In this document: piece after piece, positions 18,823-28,741 of the stretch
How the letters are laid out: each line of letters opens with the position of its first letter
Position numbering within the stretch: position 1 is the stretch's first letter
NCBI GenBank assembly: GCA_019358895.1
Contig: JAHHIG010000002.1
Coordinates: 620,001-684,000, forward strand
Source: Tildeniella nuda ZEHNDER 1965/U140
GTDB lineage: Bacteria; Cyanobacteriota; Cyanobacteriia; Leptolyngbyales; Leptolyngbyaceae
Reading direction: 5' to 3'
DNA: 64,000 nt
Notes under the pieces: generated by a model
Told to the model about the DNA's origin: nothing
The model's input: the letters and a program-made list of their open reading frames with translations, nothing else
Databases searched by the model: none
Made by a program: the position numbers and the translations under genes

Positions 18823-19731
18823 TTAAGGAATAGGAATGTCGTTCAGTAGCCGATCGACGATCGCCCGTGCTTTCCGTCCACCTGTGGGGATCATGCGATG
18901 AGCCAATACATGCGGTGCGAGAAACTTCACATCGTCAGGGATGGCATAATCACGATCGTCTAAAAACGCCAGCGCCTGGACTGCTCGGTGTAGCGCCACG
19001 GTGCCTCTGGGACTGACACCTAACGTCACATCCTCATCATGCCGCGTTGCCCGCACTAAATTGAGCATGTATTGCTGTAGCGATTGTTCGACCTTGACAT
19101 TGGCACACAGTTTTTGCAGCGCCTGGATGTCAGCGATCGATAAACAGGGCTGCAATGCATCAGCGCTCACTCTGGTTTGCAGGCGTTGTAGCATTTGTAG
19201 TTCTTCCGCTTCCGTTGGATAGCCCAACGAGAGCGATAGCATGAAGCGATCCATTTGCGCTTCCGGTAGCGGAAAAGTGCCCTGGTATTCCACAGGGTTC
19301 TGAGTCGCAATCACAAAAAACGGCTGCGGCACCTGGCGTGAAACACCATCTACCGTGACCTGGTGTTCTTCCATCACTTCTAGCAGTGCCGCCTGAGTAC
19401 GTGGCGTGGCGCGGTTGATTTCGTCAGCCAGCAAAATATTGGCAAACACGGGACCGGGCAAAAACTCAAAAGTGCCGTGGCTGGGGTTCCAGATGTTTGT
19501 GCCTGTGACATCGCTGGGCAACAGATCTGGCGTGCATTGAATGCGCTGAAATTTCCCGTCGATCGATCGCGCTAAGGCTTTCGCCAGTAGGGTTTTGCCA
19601 ACACCCGGCACATCTTCCAGGAGGGTATGTCCCCCTGAAATTAACGCGACTAGCACTAGCTGGATCGCGTCATGCTTACCCACGATCGCGTGTCCTAGAT
19701 TTGCCGTCAGTGTTTGAATGCGTTCTCTCAT
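18823..19731 (-). CDS. MoxR-family AAA+ ATPase
   Basis: 302 residues, typical length. The Walker A motif is EDVPGVGKTLLAKAL (about residue 38), and Walker B is ILLADEINRATPRTQ followed by ALLEVMEEHQVTVDG. The MoxR-specific ATQNPVEYQGTFPLPEAQMD is present, as is the C-terminal lid (GVSPRGTVALHRAVQALA). MoxR proteins act as chaperone-like ATPases that insert cofactors or assemble complexes, usually with a VWA-domain or DUF58 protein. No such partner is adjacent here. The 404-residue membrane protein lies downstream on the same strand but 270 bp away. Confidence 0.92.
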   Translation of the reverse strand: MRERIQTLTANLGHAIVGKHDAIQLVLVALISGGHTLLEDVPGVGKTLLAKALARSIDGKFQRIQCTPDLLPSDVTGTNIWNPSHGTFEFLPGPVFANILLADEINRATPRTQAALLEVMEEHQVTVDGVSRQVPQPFFVIATQNPVEYQGTFPLPEAQMDRFMLSLSLGYPTEAEELQMLQRLQTRVSADALQPCLSIADIQALQKLCANVKVEQSLQQYMLNLVRATRHDEDVTLGVSPRGTVALHRAVQALAFLDDRDYAIPDDVKFLAPHVLAHRMIPTGGRKARAIVDRLLNDIPIP

Positions 19732-19937
19732 GCTAGTGCAGATTCCAAGAGTACAGGCAGAACGGTCTTAGTGTGCCCAGTGAATGGTGTTAAGCGACCG
19801 TTCGCTACATTTGCCCATCACCGGGTTGGCTTTCAGCAATCATAAGACTTATGCACCTGGTAAAGATCTATTCACGTTTTGGATCAACTGCGATCGCAAG
19901 ACGAGCCTGATTACTAATGGCGCTTGGGGGAAGCGAT

Positions 19938-19977
19938 CGCCAAAAAATAAGGATAAGCCGTATAAAACTGCTTATCC
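19938..19977 (-). terminator. Intrinsic terminator of the group 2 sigma gene
   Basis: On the minus strand GGATAAGC, an 11-base loop and GCTTATCC are followed directly by TTATTTTTTGG. The stem occupies 19951-19977, about 30 bp after the sigma stop. Stem plus T-run is a standard Rho-independent terminator. Confidence 0.85.
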
Positions 19978-20003
19978 CTACGTTCGTGACCTTAGAACAC
20001 TGG

Positions 20004-21011
20004 CTAACTGGCGAGATACTCGCGCACATTTGCCTTGCGGCGACGCAGATGGTCGAGCGCTTGTCGCTCCAGTTGACGCACCCGTTCGCGGCTGAGGCTA
20101 AGCCGTTCGCCGACTTTAGCGAGAGACAGCTCGTTGCCGTCTTCCAAGCCATAGCGAAGGGCAATCACCTGGCGTTGCTGTGATGTCAGGTCAGCCATGA
20201 GCGTCTCTAAATCCTGACGCAGTGATTCTTGCGCCATGTAAGTTTCAGGCGAAGGACCGTCATCTTCTAGCAGGTCTTGCAATTCGGTGTCTTGGTTATC
20301 ACCCACGCGCAGATCTAGAGAAACAGGCTGACGCGCGATCGTCAGATACTCCCGAATTTGAGCGGGTTCTAGCTCCAGAGCAACGCCAATCTCAGCCGCC
20401 GTAGCACTGCGACCAAATTGCTGTGCTAGTTCGCGCTGCACTTTCTTGATCTTGTTGAGCTTTTCGGTGATGTGGATGGGCAAGCGAATAGTACGTGCCT
20501 GTTGCGCGATCGCTCGTGTGATTGCCTGTCGAATCCACCAGTACGCATACGTCGAGAACTTGTAGCCGCGCATGGGATCAAACTTCTCAACGCCTCGCTC
20601 TAGACCCATCGTGCCTTCTTGAATAAGATCCAGGAACTCCAGATTGCGCTTCTGGTATTTTTTAGCGATCGACACGACCAAGCGCAGGTTCGCCTCGATC
20701 ATTTTTTGCTTCGCTCGCTGACCGCGCTGCATCACCTCTTTGAGCACTTCTTCACTCATACCAGCGTGGTCGGCTAGTTCTTTCGCGCTCGGTTCATGGT
20801 CAAGCGTCTGTGCCAGCGCCTCTTTTTGGTCATGCAGTGCCATCATCTGCTGTACCTGCTTGCCATAGATAATTTCTTGTTCATGTGTCAGCATCGGTAC
20901 ACGACCAATTTCGTGCAGGTAGGTACGAACCATATCTGCCGTAAAAGTGGGCTTCGTCGTTTTAGATTTGGTGTTGGCAGTAGCCATGGATGCGTACAAC
21001 TCCGTAGACAA
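20004..21011 (-). CDS. Group 2 RNA polymerase sigma-70 factor
   Basis: 335 residues. The order is region 1.2 ([20 protein letters not shown]), region 2 with the -10 recognition helix ([19 protein letters not shown]), region 3 ([15 protein letters not shown]) and region 4 with its helix-turn-helix ([20 protein letters not shown]). The lack of the long N-terminal extension of the primary sigma and the close match in region 2 mark it as group 2. These are non-essential sigmas used in carbon, nitrogen, light or stress responses. I cannot safely choose between SigB, SigC, SigD and SigE. The first ~20 residues are polar and variable. Confidence 0.9.
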   Translation of the reverse strand: MSTELYASMATANTKSKTTKPTFTADMVRTYLHEIGRVPMLTHEQEIIYGKQVQQMMALHDQKEALAQTLDHEPSAKELADHAGMSEEVLKEVMQRGQRAKQKMIEANLRLVVSIAKKYQKRNLEFLDLIQEGTMGLERGVEKFDPMRGYKFSTYAYWWIRQAITRAIAQQARTIRLPIHITEKLNKIKKVQRELAQQFGRSATAAEIGVALELEPAQIREYLTIARQPVSLDLRVGDNQDTELQDLLEDDGPSPETYMAQESLRQDLETLMADLTSQQRQVIALRYGLEDGNELSLAKVGERLSLSRERVRQLERQALDHLRRRKANVREYLAS

Positions 21012-21779
21012 AAGGACAGGGAACTATGACTGAAGCGAAACTAGCGCCCTAAGCAAAGTTAGCTAGGACAACGGTAGAGACAAGAGTCTTGCACCAGGAC
21101 GACTCTCTCAGGCATAGAGTCGCGCCCCTGACCATGCAGCCTCTTGGCTTTAGACGTTTGATTCCTAATAGAGGATCACAGCACCCTCAAAGTGCTTCAG
21201 GTGTATCGAAACAACTGGTTAGGAGACGATTGGTTACAAGGAAGGGTTGGTTAGAAGCAAGAGCACTCAATAGCTAGACAGTGACGACTAATACGAATAA
21301 GTGAGACAGCAACTGAAGCAATAATACGGAGTCATTATGAGTTTGTATTTGATTGTAGCCTATATTATAGACGCAAGCAAATCCCTTTAGTTTCGCCCTG
21401 TAGTATGACCCGACCGGGTGAAGAGTGAGGCTTAGGCAGCATACGAAAACTCCAAATGTTTTAAGGTTTCAGAGACGGTCGAGTCAAAACGGTCAGTTGC
21501 TGTACCTCGTCTTGCTTCATACCCTATATTGACTTGATTGTTTGCTTCTGAACAGTCCTGGACAAGAGGGATAACCGAACGGTGTATCGCTTCCCAACAG
21601 GCGATCGAGCGTTTTTAAGCGACCACTTCTGTAAGGTTTACGTCTGTGCTTCACGAGTGGATGCATTGGCTTTGCCAGTCTAGGAAATGATCTTAGAAAA
21701 TGGTTGCTACCGCTCTGTGTCAGATGTAACGCGATCGTGTGTCATACGCCATGTTCTCAGATGGGATGGCTGCTTTTGC
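21012..21779. promoter_or_regulatory. Long leader region of the group 2 sigma gene
   Basis: 768 bp without a supported gene. On the minus strand a TATAAT lies at 21369-21364, about 355 bp upstream of the sigma start, without a good -35 box. If used, it gives a long 5' leader. No known riboswitch or small RNA was recognised, and no ORF here has recognisable features. Confidence 0.35.
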
Positions 21780-23510
21780 TTAAAAACCCAAATCAGCTTT
21801 CGCTGCTTCAGCCGCCTTGAAGACTACAGAGGCTGGCAGTTCCTCCCAGACAGGTTCGCTAATTTCGGCGTAGAACGTTTCATCGTAAGGACGCGTTTTG
21901 ACCACAACAGGCATCGGAATCGCGTGACCCAAAATGAGTGCCTGTTGCTTCGAGTCCAACTTTGCCAGCACCGATCGCAGGCTTTGTGCGCCTGAAACAC
22001 CTGTAAAAATGGCATCAATGTCTTTTTCGTCATTCAGCAGGGCGGTAATACGAGTCCCAATCTGAGACATGACTTCATTATCAATACCGGATGGGCGTTG
22101 ATCGACGACTAAAAGGGTGACGAAATACTTTCGCATTTCACGGGCGATCGTGCCAAAAATGGTCTGCCCTACAGTTGAAGGATCAAGAAACCGATGTGCT
22201 TCTTCAATCGTGATGACTAATTGGCGAGGGCGATCGCTCACCTTTTTAGTTTGCAAAAACTGTTCGGCTTTCCGCACATAGGCATGGTGAATCCGACGCG
22301 CAATCACATTCGTTGCCAGCATGTAAGACAGTAGATTAGACTGTGACCCAAATTCAACGACAACGTGCTTGCCTGCCTCGATCGACTCCAGAATTTGACC
22401 GACGTAGTTGTGTGGGCAGGTTTGGCGAATGTACTTCAACTCATCCAGGCGATTCAGCTTCCGTTGCAGTGCCATGATGGAAGACTTACTGCCCATCTTG
22501 GTTTCGCAAAACTCCTGAATTTCGCCATTGCTCATTGCTAACAGACGGCTGATCCAGGCTTTGCCAAACTCGTTGCGGAGAATAATCGCGTTTTCCAGGC
22601 TTGCCTCCGATAGGTTCAGTTCGCCTCGTACCAGCATCAAATCTTCCGCGTCGATCTGGTCGAAGCTGATGTAAAGCTCTTGAGCGTCTCGCACACCACG
22701 CCGCTTCGTCGAATCGGGGTCAAGCGTGTAAATTTGCACCTGACCGGGAAACAGTTGCCTCAACCCCTTCACTGTGCTGAACTGCTTGCCTTCTCGTGCT
22801 GCCTCCCAGCCGTATTCCGAGTGCATATCAAAAATGAGATTGACGGCTGCCTGTTTGCGAATGATGCCGGATAGGAGTAACCGTGTGAGAAACGATTTCC
22901 CTGTACCCGATTTGCCAAACACGCCGTTGCTGCGTTCGACAAAGCGATCGAGGTCGATGCAAACAGGCACCGCCATGTCGATCGGCTGCCCGATCGCAAA
23001 ATTCCGCCGACTGGGATCATCCTCCCACCCAAACACTGCCCGAAAGTCTCGCTCACTGGCATCATAAACCTGACTGAAGTGACCCGGAATCGTCTTGACG
23101 GGAAGCAGCTCGATATCCGCACTGGTTTGAACGGTGTAAGAAGCAGCGCTTTTAGCTTTCAGCTTTCGGCTATCAGTCCCACTGCTGAGCGCTGAGCGCT
23201 GACCGCTGACCGCTTCCCCCGGCGTAAACATCAGCATGGGCGTTAAAGCAATGGTGCCAAACGTACCAGTGCCAGCAAGAACTTCTTGCAAAAAGCTGTT
23301 GGGGTCGGGGGGGTTTGCCAAAATGCGAGGGCTACCCGTGCCCAGAGAAACATCCGTAAGCATACAGAAGAAGCGCGATCGCATCCCCTGCACGACCAGA
23401 AACTTTCCCACACGCATCTCTTCCACAAACACATCGGGATGTAAGCGGACTTCTAGCCCCTGGCTAAGGGAACCCTGAACGACAGAACCGAGTGGTTGCT
23501 CCAGAGTCAT
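21780..23510 (-). CDS. HerA-like / DUF87 ATPase
   Basis: 576 residues. An N-terminal beta-barrel (HAS-like) region precedes a FtsK/HerA-type ATPase: Walker A VFGKSGTGKSFLTRLLL around residue 195, Walker B QLVITIEEAHRFLDP around 435, and an arginine-containing LLVVDQRPSGI. HerA hexamers translocate DNA in end resection with the nuclease NurA; cyanobacterial members are uncharacterised and no nuclease gene is adjacent. About residues 98-120 are repeat-derived (AVSGQRSALSS and the Lys/Ala stretch after it), inserted between the barrel and the next strand. The start MTLEQPLGSVVQGSL fits the family. Confidence 0.85.
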   Translation of the reverse strand: MTLEQPLGSVVQGSLSQGLEVRLHPDVFVEEMRVGKFLVVQGMRSRFFCMLTDVSLGTGSPRILANPPDPNSFLQEVLAGTGTFGTIALTPMLMFTPGEAVSGQRSALSSGTDSRKLKAKSAASYTVQTSADIELLPVKTIPGHFSQVYDASERDFRAVFGWEDDPSRRNFAIGQPIDMAVPVCIDLDRFVERSNGVFGKSGTGKSFLTRLLLSGIIRKQAAVNLIFDMHSEYGWEAAREGKQFSTVKGLRQLFPGQVQIYTLDPDSTKRRGVRDAQELYISFDQIDAEDLMLVRGELNLSEASLENAIILRNEFGKAWISRLLAMSNGEIQEFCETKMGSKSSIMALQRKLNRLDELKYIRQTCPHNYVGQILESIEAGKHVVVEFGSQSNLLSYMLATNVIARRIHHAYVRKAEQFLQTKKVSDRPRQLVITIEEAHRFLDPSTVGQTIFGTIAREMRKYFVTLLVVDQRPSGIDNEVMSQIGTRITALLNDEKDIDAIFTGVSGAQSLRSVLAKLDSKQQALILGHAIPMPVVVKTRPYDETFYAEISEPVWEELPASVVFKAAEAAKADLGF

Positions 23511-23685
23511 TCACTACCCCATTTCTCACTGCTCAAACCTTGCTGCTGGAACGATGCTTACGGCAGTCGTACTGGCAACGCAACGTTACAGTTCTGGCTT
23601 AAAGCAGATGTACTACTTAGTAAAAGTGTACCATCTTGCCCAAAGTATGCAAACAGGATCGAAAGCATTGACATTTTGAGCTGCG

Positions 23686-24348
23686 TCAGCCGCCCTTTAA
23701 AACGTTAAGGGCTTCTTGGGCGACCTGTTCTGTATCATCTTGAGCCAGAGTTTCCAGGGTTGAGCGGGCGATCGTTCCTTGCATGTGAGCGAGTGCCTGA
23801 ACAACCCGATAGCGGATTTGCCAATCGGGATTGGTCGCAAAAGGAATGAGCAACTGAATGGCGCGATCGTCGCCCAATTCTCCCAACGAGCCGATCGCGG
23901 CTGTTTGCATCAGTTCGTTATCAGACTGCAACGCTTCTTCTAGCAGTGCAAAGGCTCGTTGATCGCCCAATTCACCCAATGTCGCTACAATGCTGAACTT
24001 GACTAACCACTCAGAGGTGGTGTGGTAAAGCTGTTGCAGTTCATCAAAAACCTCAGTGAGCTTGAGCGCACCTGCCGAATCTGCCGCTGCTGCCTGCACA
24101 TCTGGATCATCATCATGCAGGCGATCGCGCAAGAGCGTCGTCACGTGAGGCAAATCCTGCTGCCCCAGAGTGGCTAGCTGGCTCACAGCCGCATATCGCA
24201 CTCGTGGATTAGTGTCTTGCATCGCAATCTGAATCAGTTCAAAGCCGATTGCAGGTGCCAACTGTCTAATCTGGTTGACTGCCCGCAGGCGATCGCCAAA
24301 ATCCGACGACTCTAACAATGTGCCAACTGATTCAGGGGTGATGCTCAT
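23686..24348 (-). CDS. nblB: HEAT-repeat protein, NblB-like
   Basis: 220 residues, made entirely of helical HEAT or PBS-lyase-type repeats of ~31 residues (NPRVRYAAVSQLATLGQQ, DPDVQAAAADSAGALK, NELMQTAAIGSLGELGDD, DWQIRYRVVQALAHMQ). Length and the start MSITPESVGTLLESSD fit NblB, a relative of the phycocyanin lyase subunits CpcE/CpcF that is needed for phycobilisome breakdown during starvation. Other PBS-lyase HEAT proteins are possible, so the symbol is tentative. It is monocistronic as far as the sequence shows. Confidence 0.7.
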   Translation of the reverse strand: MSITPESVGTLLESSDFGDRLRAVNQIRQLAPAIGFELIQIAMQDTNPRVRYAAVSQLATLGQQDLPHVTTLLRDRLHDDDPDVQAAAADSAGALKLTEVFDELQQLYHTTSEWLVKFSIVATLGELGDQRAFALLEEALQSDNELMQTAAIGSLGELGDDRAIQLLIPFATNPDWQIRYRVVQALAHMQGTIARSTLETLAQDDTEQVAQEALNVLKGG

Positions 24349-24555
24349 AGCTAATGGTGAGGAGTAAGGGGTGAAGAGTAAAAGGGTACGGAGTGAGAAG
24401 CTAGCGTTGCTGGCTCTCGCCTCGCTTGTGGAGTCAGCAACGTTAGGACAATGAGAAGGAGCTAGAAAGCGTCAAAAGAAGTCTGAAGTCAGGAGACTGA
24501 GCAGTCAGGAGTCAGAATTAACTCTCCTCACTCCTCACCCCTCACGCCTCTCTCC
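24349..24555. repeat. Short GAGTGAGGAGTGAGG-type repeats between genes
   Basis: The gap upstream of nblB and downstream of the CBS gene is composed of degenerate GGAGTAAGGGGTGAAGAG and GTCAGGAGTCAG motifs. These belong to the same short-repeat families found elsewhere in the window. No gene is seen. Confidence 0.6.
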
Positions 24556-25059
24556 TTAGCCTTCCTGCTCCGCTGCCATCGCTCGAATCACGTCACCACG
24601 GGTGAGAATACCAACTACTTGCCCGTCTCTATCAAGTACTGGCAGACGGTGGATTTTGTGCTCATGAAGGATTTGAGCGGCTTCTCGCAGCGGTTTTTCA
24701 GGCGTGATGGTAATTGGCTTTTGGCTCATGGCTTCTTTGACGGTTTGACCCAGTGCCTTATGCAGGTCGCGTTCGTATTGTCCGGGATTTTCCAGATAAA
24801 TGACGCTGTCTAGCAGCATGATGTAAGGCGGCTGTGTGACTCCAGTTTCACGCCACATCAGGTCAGTTTCAGAAATGACCCCAACAAGCTTGCCCGCATC
24901 ATCGACTACTGGGAGACCACTGATTTTTCGCTCGGCGATCGTCCGAATGACATCGGTAAGAGGTGTATCGGGCGTTACCGTCAGTGGGTCACGGGTCATC
25001 ACTTCTGCAACAGTCTTTGGCATACGAGTCTGGAATCCCTGTAGCGTTTCTGTCTTCAT
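24556..25059 (-). CDS. CBS-domain pair protein
   Basis: 167 residues with two CBS motifs: VAEVMTRDPLTVTPDTPLTD (residue ~17) with GLPVVDDAGKLVGVISETDL, and VKEAMSQKPITITPEKPLRE (~105) with RLPVLDRDGQVVGILTRGDV. A pair of CBS domains forms a Bateman module that binds adenosine nucleotides and often regulates a partner protein. No enzymatic domain is attached. The ~35-residue insert between the motifs (LLDSVIYLENPGQYERDL) is common in stand-alone cyanobacterial CBS proteins. The ligand is unknown. Confidence 0.9.
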   Translation of the reverse strand: MKTETLQGFQTRMPKTVAEVMTRDPLTVTPDTPLTDVIRTIAERKISGLPVVDDAGKLVGVISETDLMWRETGVTQPPYIMLLDSVIYLENPGQYERDLHKALGQTVKEAMSQKPITITPEKPLREAAQILHEHKIHRLPVLDRDGQVVGILTRGDVIRAMAAEQEG

Positions 25060-25125
25060 TGTAGGGAACTGTGAAGAACAACCCGCACCGATTCATAGGA
25101 TGTTACAGACTGCGGGCAAAAGCGA

Positions 25126-25264
25126 TCAGCGGTCAGCCATCAGCTTAGAAGGAGTGAAGAGAGGAGGTAAGGGGCGAGGAGGTAAGGAGATTTTTGAATA
25201 GGCGTTGCAGCACACTAAAGAGGTTTGAGTTATTGCTGACCGCTGACCGCTGACGGCTGACCGC
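25126..25264. repeat. (GTCAGCG)n repeats in both orientations
   Basis: Upstream of the CBS gene, GATCAGCGGTCAGCCATC lies at about 25126-25142. At 25237-25264 the complementary orientation appears (CTGACCGCTGACCGCTGA). Intergenic copies therefore occur on both strands, unlike those inside genes. Confidence 0.85.
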
Positions 25265-25276
25265 TCTTCCACCCTC

Positions 25277-28200
25277 TTAACGTCGCGCTTGGCTCCAGGG
25301 AATCATCACATCTCCCGCCAGTTGACGAGAGACTGCATACGCGCCGTAGCGGTTGAGATGGCTCGGATCAGAAAAATAATTGGGTTGTACTAGCGCTTGA
25401 TTCAGGTCACGATAGACGAAACCCAATTGAGTTGCAAGCTGTAGCATGTGTTGTTGAAAAGCCTCTTCGTGCCGCTTTCGAGTGGGGTCGAGGTAAGCCT
25501 TTGTTAGGGGCAAATTAACGAAGATGAGTGGGATTTGGTGCGTTTGACTAAACTGAGCCAGGTTGGTCAATGCTTGTGTTTGGGTGCCTTCAAGGGTAAA
25601 AGAGTCGTAGTCCGAGTCGTAATCACCGTTCACCCTTGAGTATTTTTGATAGTACGTTGCGGGATTGAACTGATTCGATAAGGGTAAAAAGCCATCAACA
25701 TCGATCGCGCTCTGTCCTTCGGCAAGTACAGAGTCTGGGTCATTAGCAGCAGCAGCGCCCGGACTGGTGACATCGCTGAGGTTATGAGACGCGATCGCGC
25801 TACCAGAGAGTACTGTAAAAGGGCTTTGAGGCAATAGGCTAACTAGCCCATCACGTAAGAAGACTCTTAGATGCTCACGCTGAGCATAGAGCGCAGACAG
25901 TGATCCTAGCTGTCGATTGAGTTCCTGGTTGACTGTTTGATAACCGCCCGATAGAGACGTGGGTGGTTCCTCAGTGACAGAGGCGGTTGCGGCAGGCTCG
26001 GTCTGTTTGGCACCATCAGTCACTTGAGCCACTGCGGTGCCTGGAATCGGTGGGTTGCCCGCTGCTAAAGCCTTGTAGCCGTCAGATGCAGTAATGCCAT
26101 TGTAGGTGAGGTCTGCGCGACCGCTGTTAAACGCGCGAGCACCATCTGCCCACAGAATGAGTTTGGGTCGTTTCTCTGATGGTAAAAGCTGCCGTATGAC
26201 CATATCTACCACTTGAGCTGTGGCACCGTTGACACCAAAATTAAAGATTTTTGTACCTGTGTATCCCTGTTCCGCCAAAGCTTTTTCTAGCGCGATCGGG
26301 TCAACACCACGCAATGCCCGCGAACTACCAACGACCAGCACGTCAGGAGCGCCATACTCTTTGAGATAGCTCTGATAAAGGGCGAGTTTCTCATCAAACT
26401 GACGACTGTTAAACGTGGGATATGCCTCGGAACCTTTGGTCAGCCCAACTGCCTTAGGGCGAAGTAGTGAAGCAGGCAGCGTCGTCTCTGATGGCTCTGA
26501 AACACTAGCGCCTTCTGTTGCATTCAGGGATGGTCTACCAGTCTGGGTAAAGCCAGAGGCATTGAAAACAGAGTTGTCGCCGGACTTATTTGGCTTCAGA
26601 GAGAGTGTGGGTGTCGGTGAGCCTGCTTGAGCGGAAGGCACGATTATCGGTGATGGTTTGGCTGCAATCGGCGTTGGTGGAGTGGGCTGCAACCAGCGGC
26701 TGAGCAACCAATCTGACTGAACCACGAGCAGTACGCCGATCGCACTCCAAACGGCAGCTACTTTCAAACCCCGCTGGAATGTCAGCTCTGTGAGGCTGTG
26801 CGAGTAGGTCAGATTAGGGCTGTGAGTCGAGTCTAGAGGCACAAAGAGCTGCGACCAGAGGAGCGATCGCTGTATGCGCTGGATGGCGCTTTCAACGAAG
26901 GTGTTGAGAAACGACTGTGACGCTTCTGACTGCTCTGTCCGAAGGGCGAGGGCACCGGGCGGCGAGAGCAAATCACCCACATACGCATCAGAGACTGCAA
27001 ATTCAGGGGATGCTTCAGGCACCAGACGATCGCGGGGGCTGAAATCTACGCCATAGCTCCAGAGTGGTTGCTTTTGACCGGATCGACGACCATAGACGCG
27101 AACACCCGCGATCGTGGGGATTTGCAACGGCTTCAAAAAACGCGCGATCGCAGTACCCATCTGATTTTGTGACGGACAGGTGGGTGCTTCGCCCATGATG
27201 TGCAACAAGTCTGCCTTTTGCCGGACTTGTACCCGCATGCCACCCGTTTCTAATGTGCGATCGAGATTGGGATTGAGCAGCCGCGTCAGCAGAAACGCGA
27301 TCGCGTCTAAATTTCCTTGTTGAGCGAGGTCGAGAGTCGATGGCGGCTGAGGATCGGCAGACAGATCAAGCCAATGTACCCAGACGGGGGCAGGTGTCGT
27401 CGTGGCACTTAAAAGGTCAGTGCTGTCTTGATGGGCAAAGCCATAGATGGTAGCAGCCCGAATACCCTGCGGCGAAAGGGTTTCTAGCAGTGGCACGATC
27501 GCGGCGATCGTTGCCAGCTTAGCAGGCGTTGCAGAGTGGGTGCCTCGACACGTTAAATGCAATGTCGATTCCTTGAGGAGGGCAACGGTTTGCACCTCAG
27601 GTAGCAGCACGCGATTGAGCAAGCGTGTAATTGCCTGTACGTCACCCCAGCGTGCCCAAGCCTTGAGAATGTCATTGGGCGGCGTTAAGTCAACGCGCAG
27701 CACCCATTCTGACCTCGTTTCACCAGTAACCTGACCAAAAACGATCGCATCCTGAAACCCGTTGAGTTCTAGTGCTCGTAGGCGTTGCGCGATCGGTTCG
27801 GCAAACAGCAATGGGTCGGGACTGTAGGCAGATTCACAGGCGATCAGGAGGCGTTGGGGGAGTGGGGGAGTGGGGAGTGGGGAGTGGGGAGTGGGAGGAG
27901 TGGGTGTGGGGTGTGGGGTGTGGGGTGTGGGGACTGCTTGAAGAGGCTTTTGGGGTTTTTCGAGCTTGACGCGAACGGCAACGCCTAGAGTGCTGAAGGC
28001 ATCGCTCAAATGGCGCGCGATCGCGTTGGGTTGCCCCTGACGCGCGGCACTCAGTAGGGGTACTTCAATGTTACATTCCTGAGGGGTTGATCCAGCCGCC
28101 TCTGAGAGTCTCTGCGGTGTTATGGGCGCTCGTAATTGCTGCGACTCTGAGCGATCGTTTGCATGAGGCGTAAACGATTCTGTCCACTCAGGCTGAGAAT

Positions 28201-28504
28201 GGGGCGATCGCCGCCCGTAGGCAATAACCCTGTAAACTGGAGGAGACTGGGGCGGTAGCAATGTCGTCAGCGCCTCAGCAGAGAGTGTCTCTGTCAACTG
28301 CGGCAAGATGAGCGCACGATCCGGGCAAGGCGTTCCTTCAAACAAAAGATGAAGGTTATTGCCACGCAGCTTACTTTTCACGTGCATCTGTGGCACCGCT
28401 ATCTGCTGGTGAATCCAGTCATTCAGCGAGATGCTGCTCGCTCCCAGAGGGCGTTTTGCACGAGCGGAGAGAGAATTGTATCCATGTACATCCAGCATGA
28501 GCAC
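25277..28504 (-). CDS. Large DUF1574-type membrane protein with SGNH-like C-terminal domain
   Basis: 1075 residues. The N-terminal half has four copies of a ~65-residue module ending in a tyrosine- or valine-glycine strand and PxW (VIAYGRRSPHSQPEW, AIVFGQVTGETRSEW, RVYGRRSGQKQPLWSYG, and a divergent third). A membrane helix lies near residues 575-595 (VAAVWSAIGVLLVVQSDWLL). The C-terminal third resembles SGNH hydrolases: VLVVGSSRALRG (~720), FNFGVNGA, LIFVNLPLT and DPSHLNRYG (~1048). Such domains hydrolyse or transfer acyl groups on extracytoplasmic glycans. A proline-rich stretch at ~190-218 (PHSPLP units) comes from a 7-bp tandem repeat. The function is not known. Confidence 0.8.
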   Translation of the reverse strand: MLMLDVHGYNSLSARAKRPLGASSISLNDWIHQQIAVPQMHVKSKLRGNNLHLLFEGTPCPDRALILPQLTETLSAEALTTLLPPQSPPVYRVIAYGRRSPHSQPEWTESFTPHANDRSESQQLRAPITPQRLSEAAGSTPQECNIEVPLLSAARQGQPNAIARHLSDAFSTLGVAVRVKLEKPQKPLQAVPTPHTPHPTPTPPTPHSPLPTPPLPQRLLIACESAYSPDPLLFAEPIAQRLRALELNGFQDAIVFGQVTGETRSEWVLRVDLTPPNDILKAWARWGDVQAITRLLNRVLLPEVQTVALLKESTLHLTCRGTHSATPAKLATIAAIVPLLETLSPQGIRAATIYGFAHQDSTDLLSATTTPAPVWVHWLDLSADPQPPSTLDLAQQGNLDAIAFLLTRLLNPNLDRTLETGGMRVQVRQKADLLHIMGEAPTCPSQNQMGTAIARFLKPLQIPTIAGVRVYGRRSGQKQPLWSYGVDFSPRDRLVPEASPEFAVSDAYVGDLLSPPGALALRTEQSEASQSFLNTFVESAIQRIQRSLLWSQLFVPLDSTHSPNLTYSHSLTELTFQRGLKVAAVWSAIGVLLVVQSDWLLSRWLQPTPPTPIAAKPSPIIVPSAQAGSPTPTLSLKPNKSGDNSVFNASGFTQTGRPSLNATEGASVSEPSETTLPASLLRPKAVGLTKGSEAYPTFNSRQFDEKLALYQSYLKEYGAPDVLVVGSSRALRGVDPIALEKALAEQGYTGTKIFNFGVNGATAQVVDMVIRQLLPSEKRPKLILWADGARAFNSGRADLTYNGITASDGYKALAAGNPPIPGTAVAQVTDGAKQTEPAATASVTEEPPTSLSGGYQTVNQELNRQLGSLSALYAQREHLRVFLRDGLVSLLPQSPFTVLSGSAIASHNLSDVTSPGAAAANDPDSVLAEGQSAIDVDGFLPLSNQFNPATYYQKYSRVNGDYDSDYDSFTLEGTQTQALTNLAQFSQTHQIPLIFVNLPLTKAYLDPTRKRHEEAFQQHMLQLATQLGFVYRDLNQALVQPNYFSDPSHLNRYGAYAVSRQLAGDVMIPWSQARR
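27850..27935 (-). repeat. (ACTCCCC)n-type repeat inside the DUF1574 gene
   Basis: On the coding strand a CCCCACACCCCACTCCC-type array encodes Pro-His-Thr-Pro and Pro-His-Ser-Pro-Leu-Pro units between the first and second N-terminal modules. Confidence 0.9.
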
Positions 28505-28741
28505 CTTAACAATTGCAATTTATCCAGTGCGGTTAATCCAAAATCAAGCTTTAAGTGCTGTCATTTTGCCCCATACAGATAACATATAGCCAGAGATCTG
28601 GCACAGTTTCTCTCTAAAGCCCTGGTTCAAATTGTGCCCTCCTGCGATCGCCTGAACGTTGCCTTACCATAACAGTCTGGCTGACCGGGGGACTTCGTAC
28701 ACAACAGACGCATCAGTAACAAACTTTACGAGCTTTTGATT

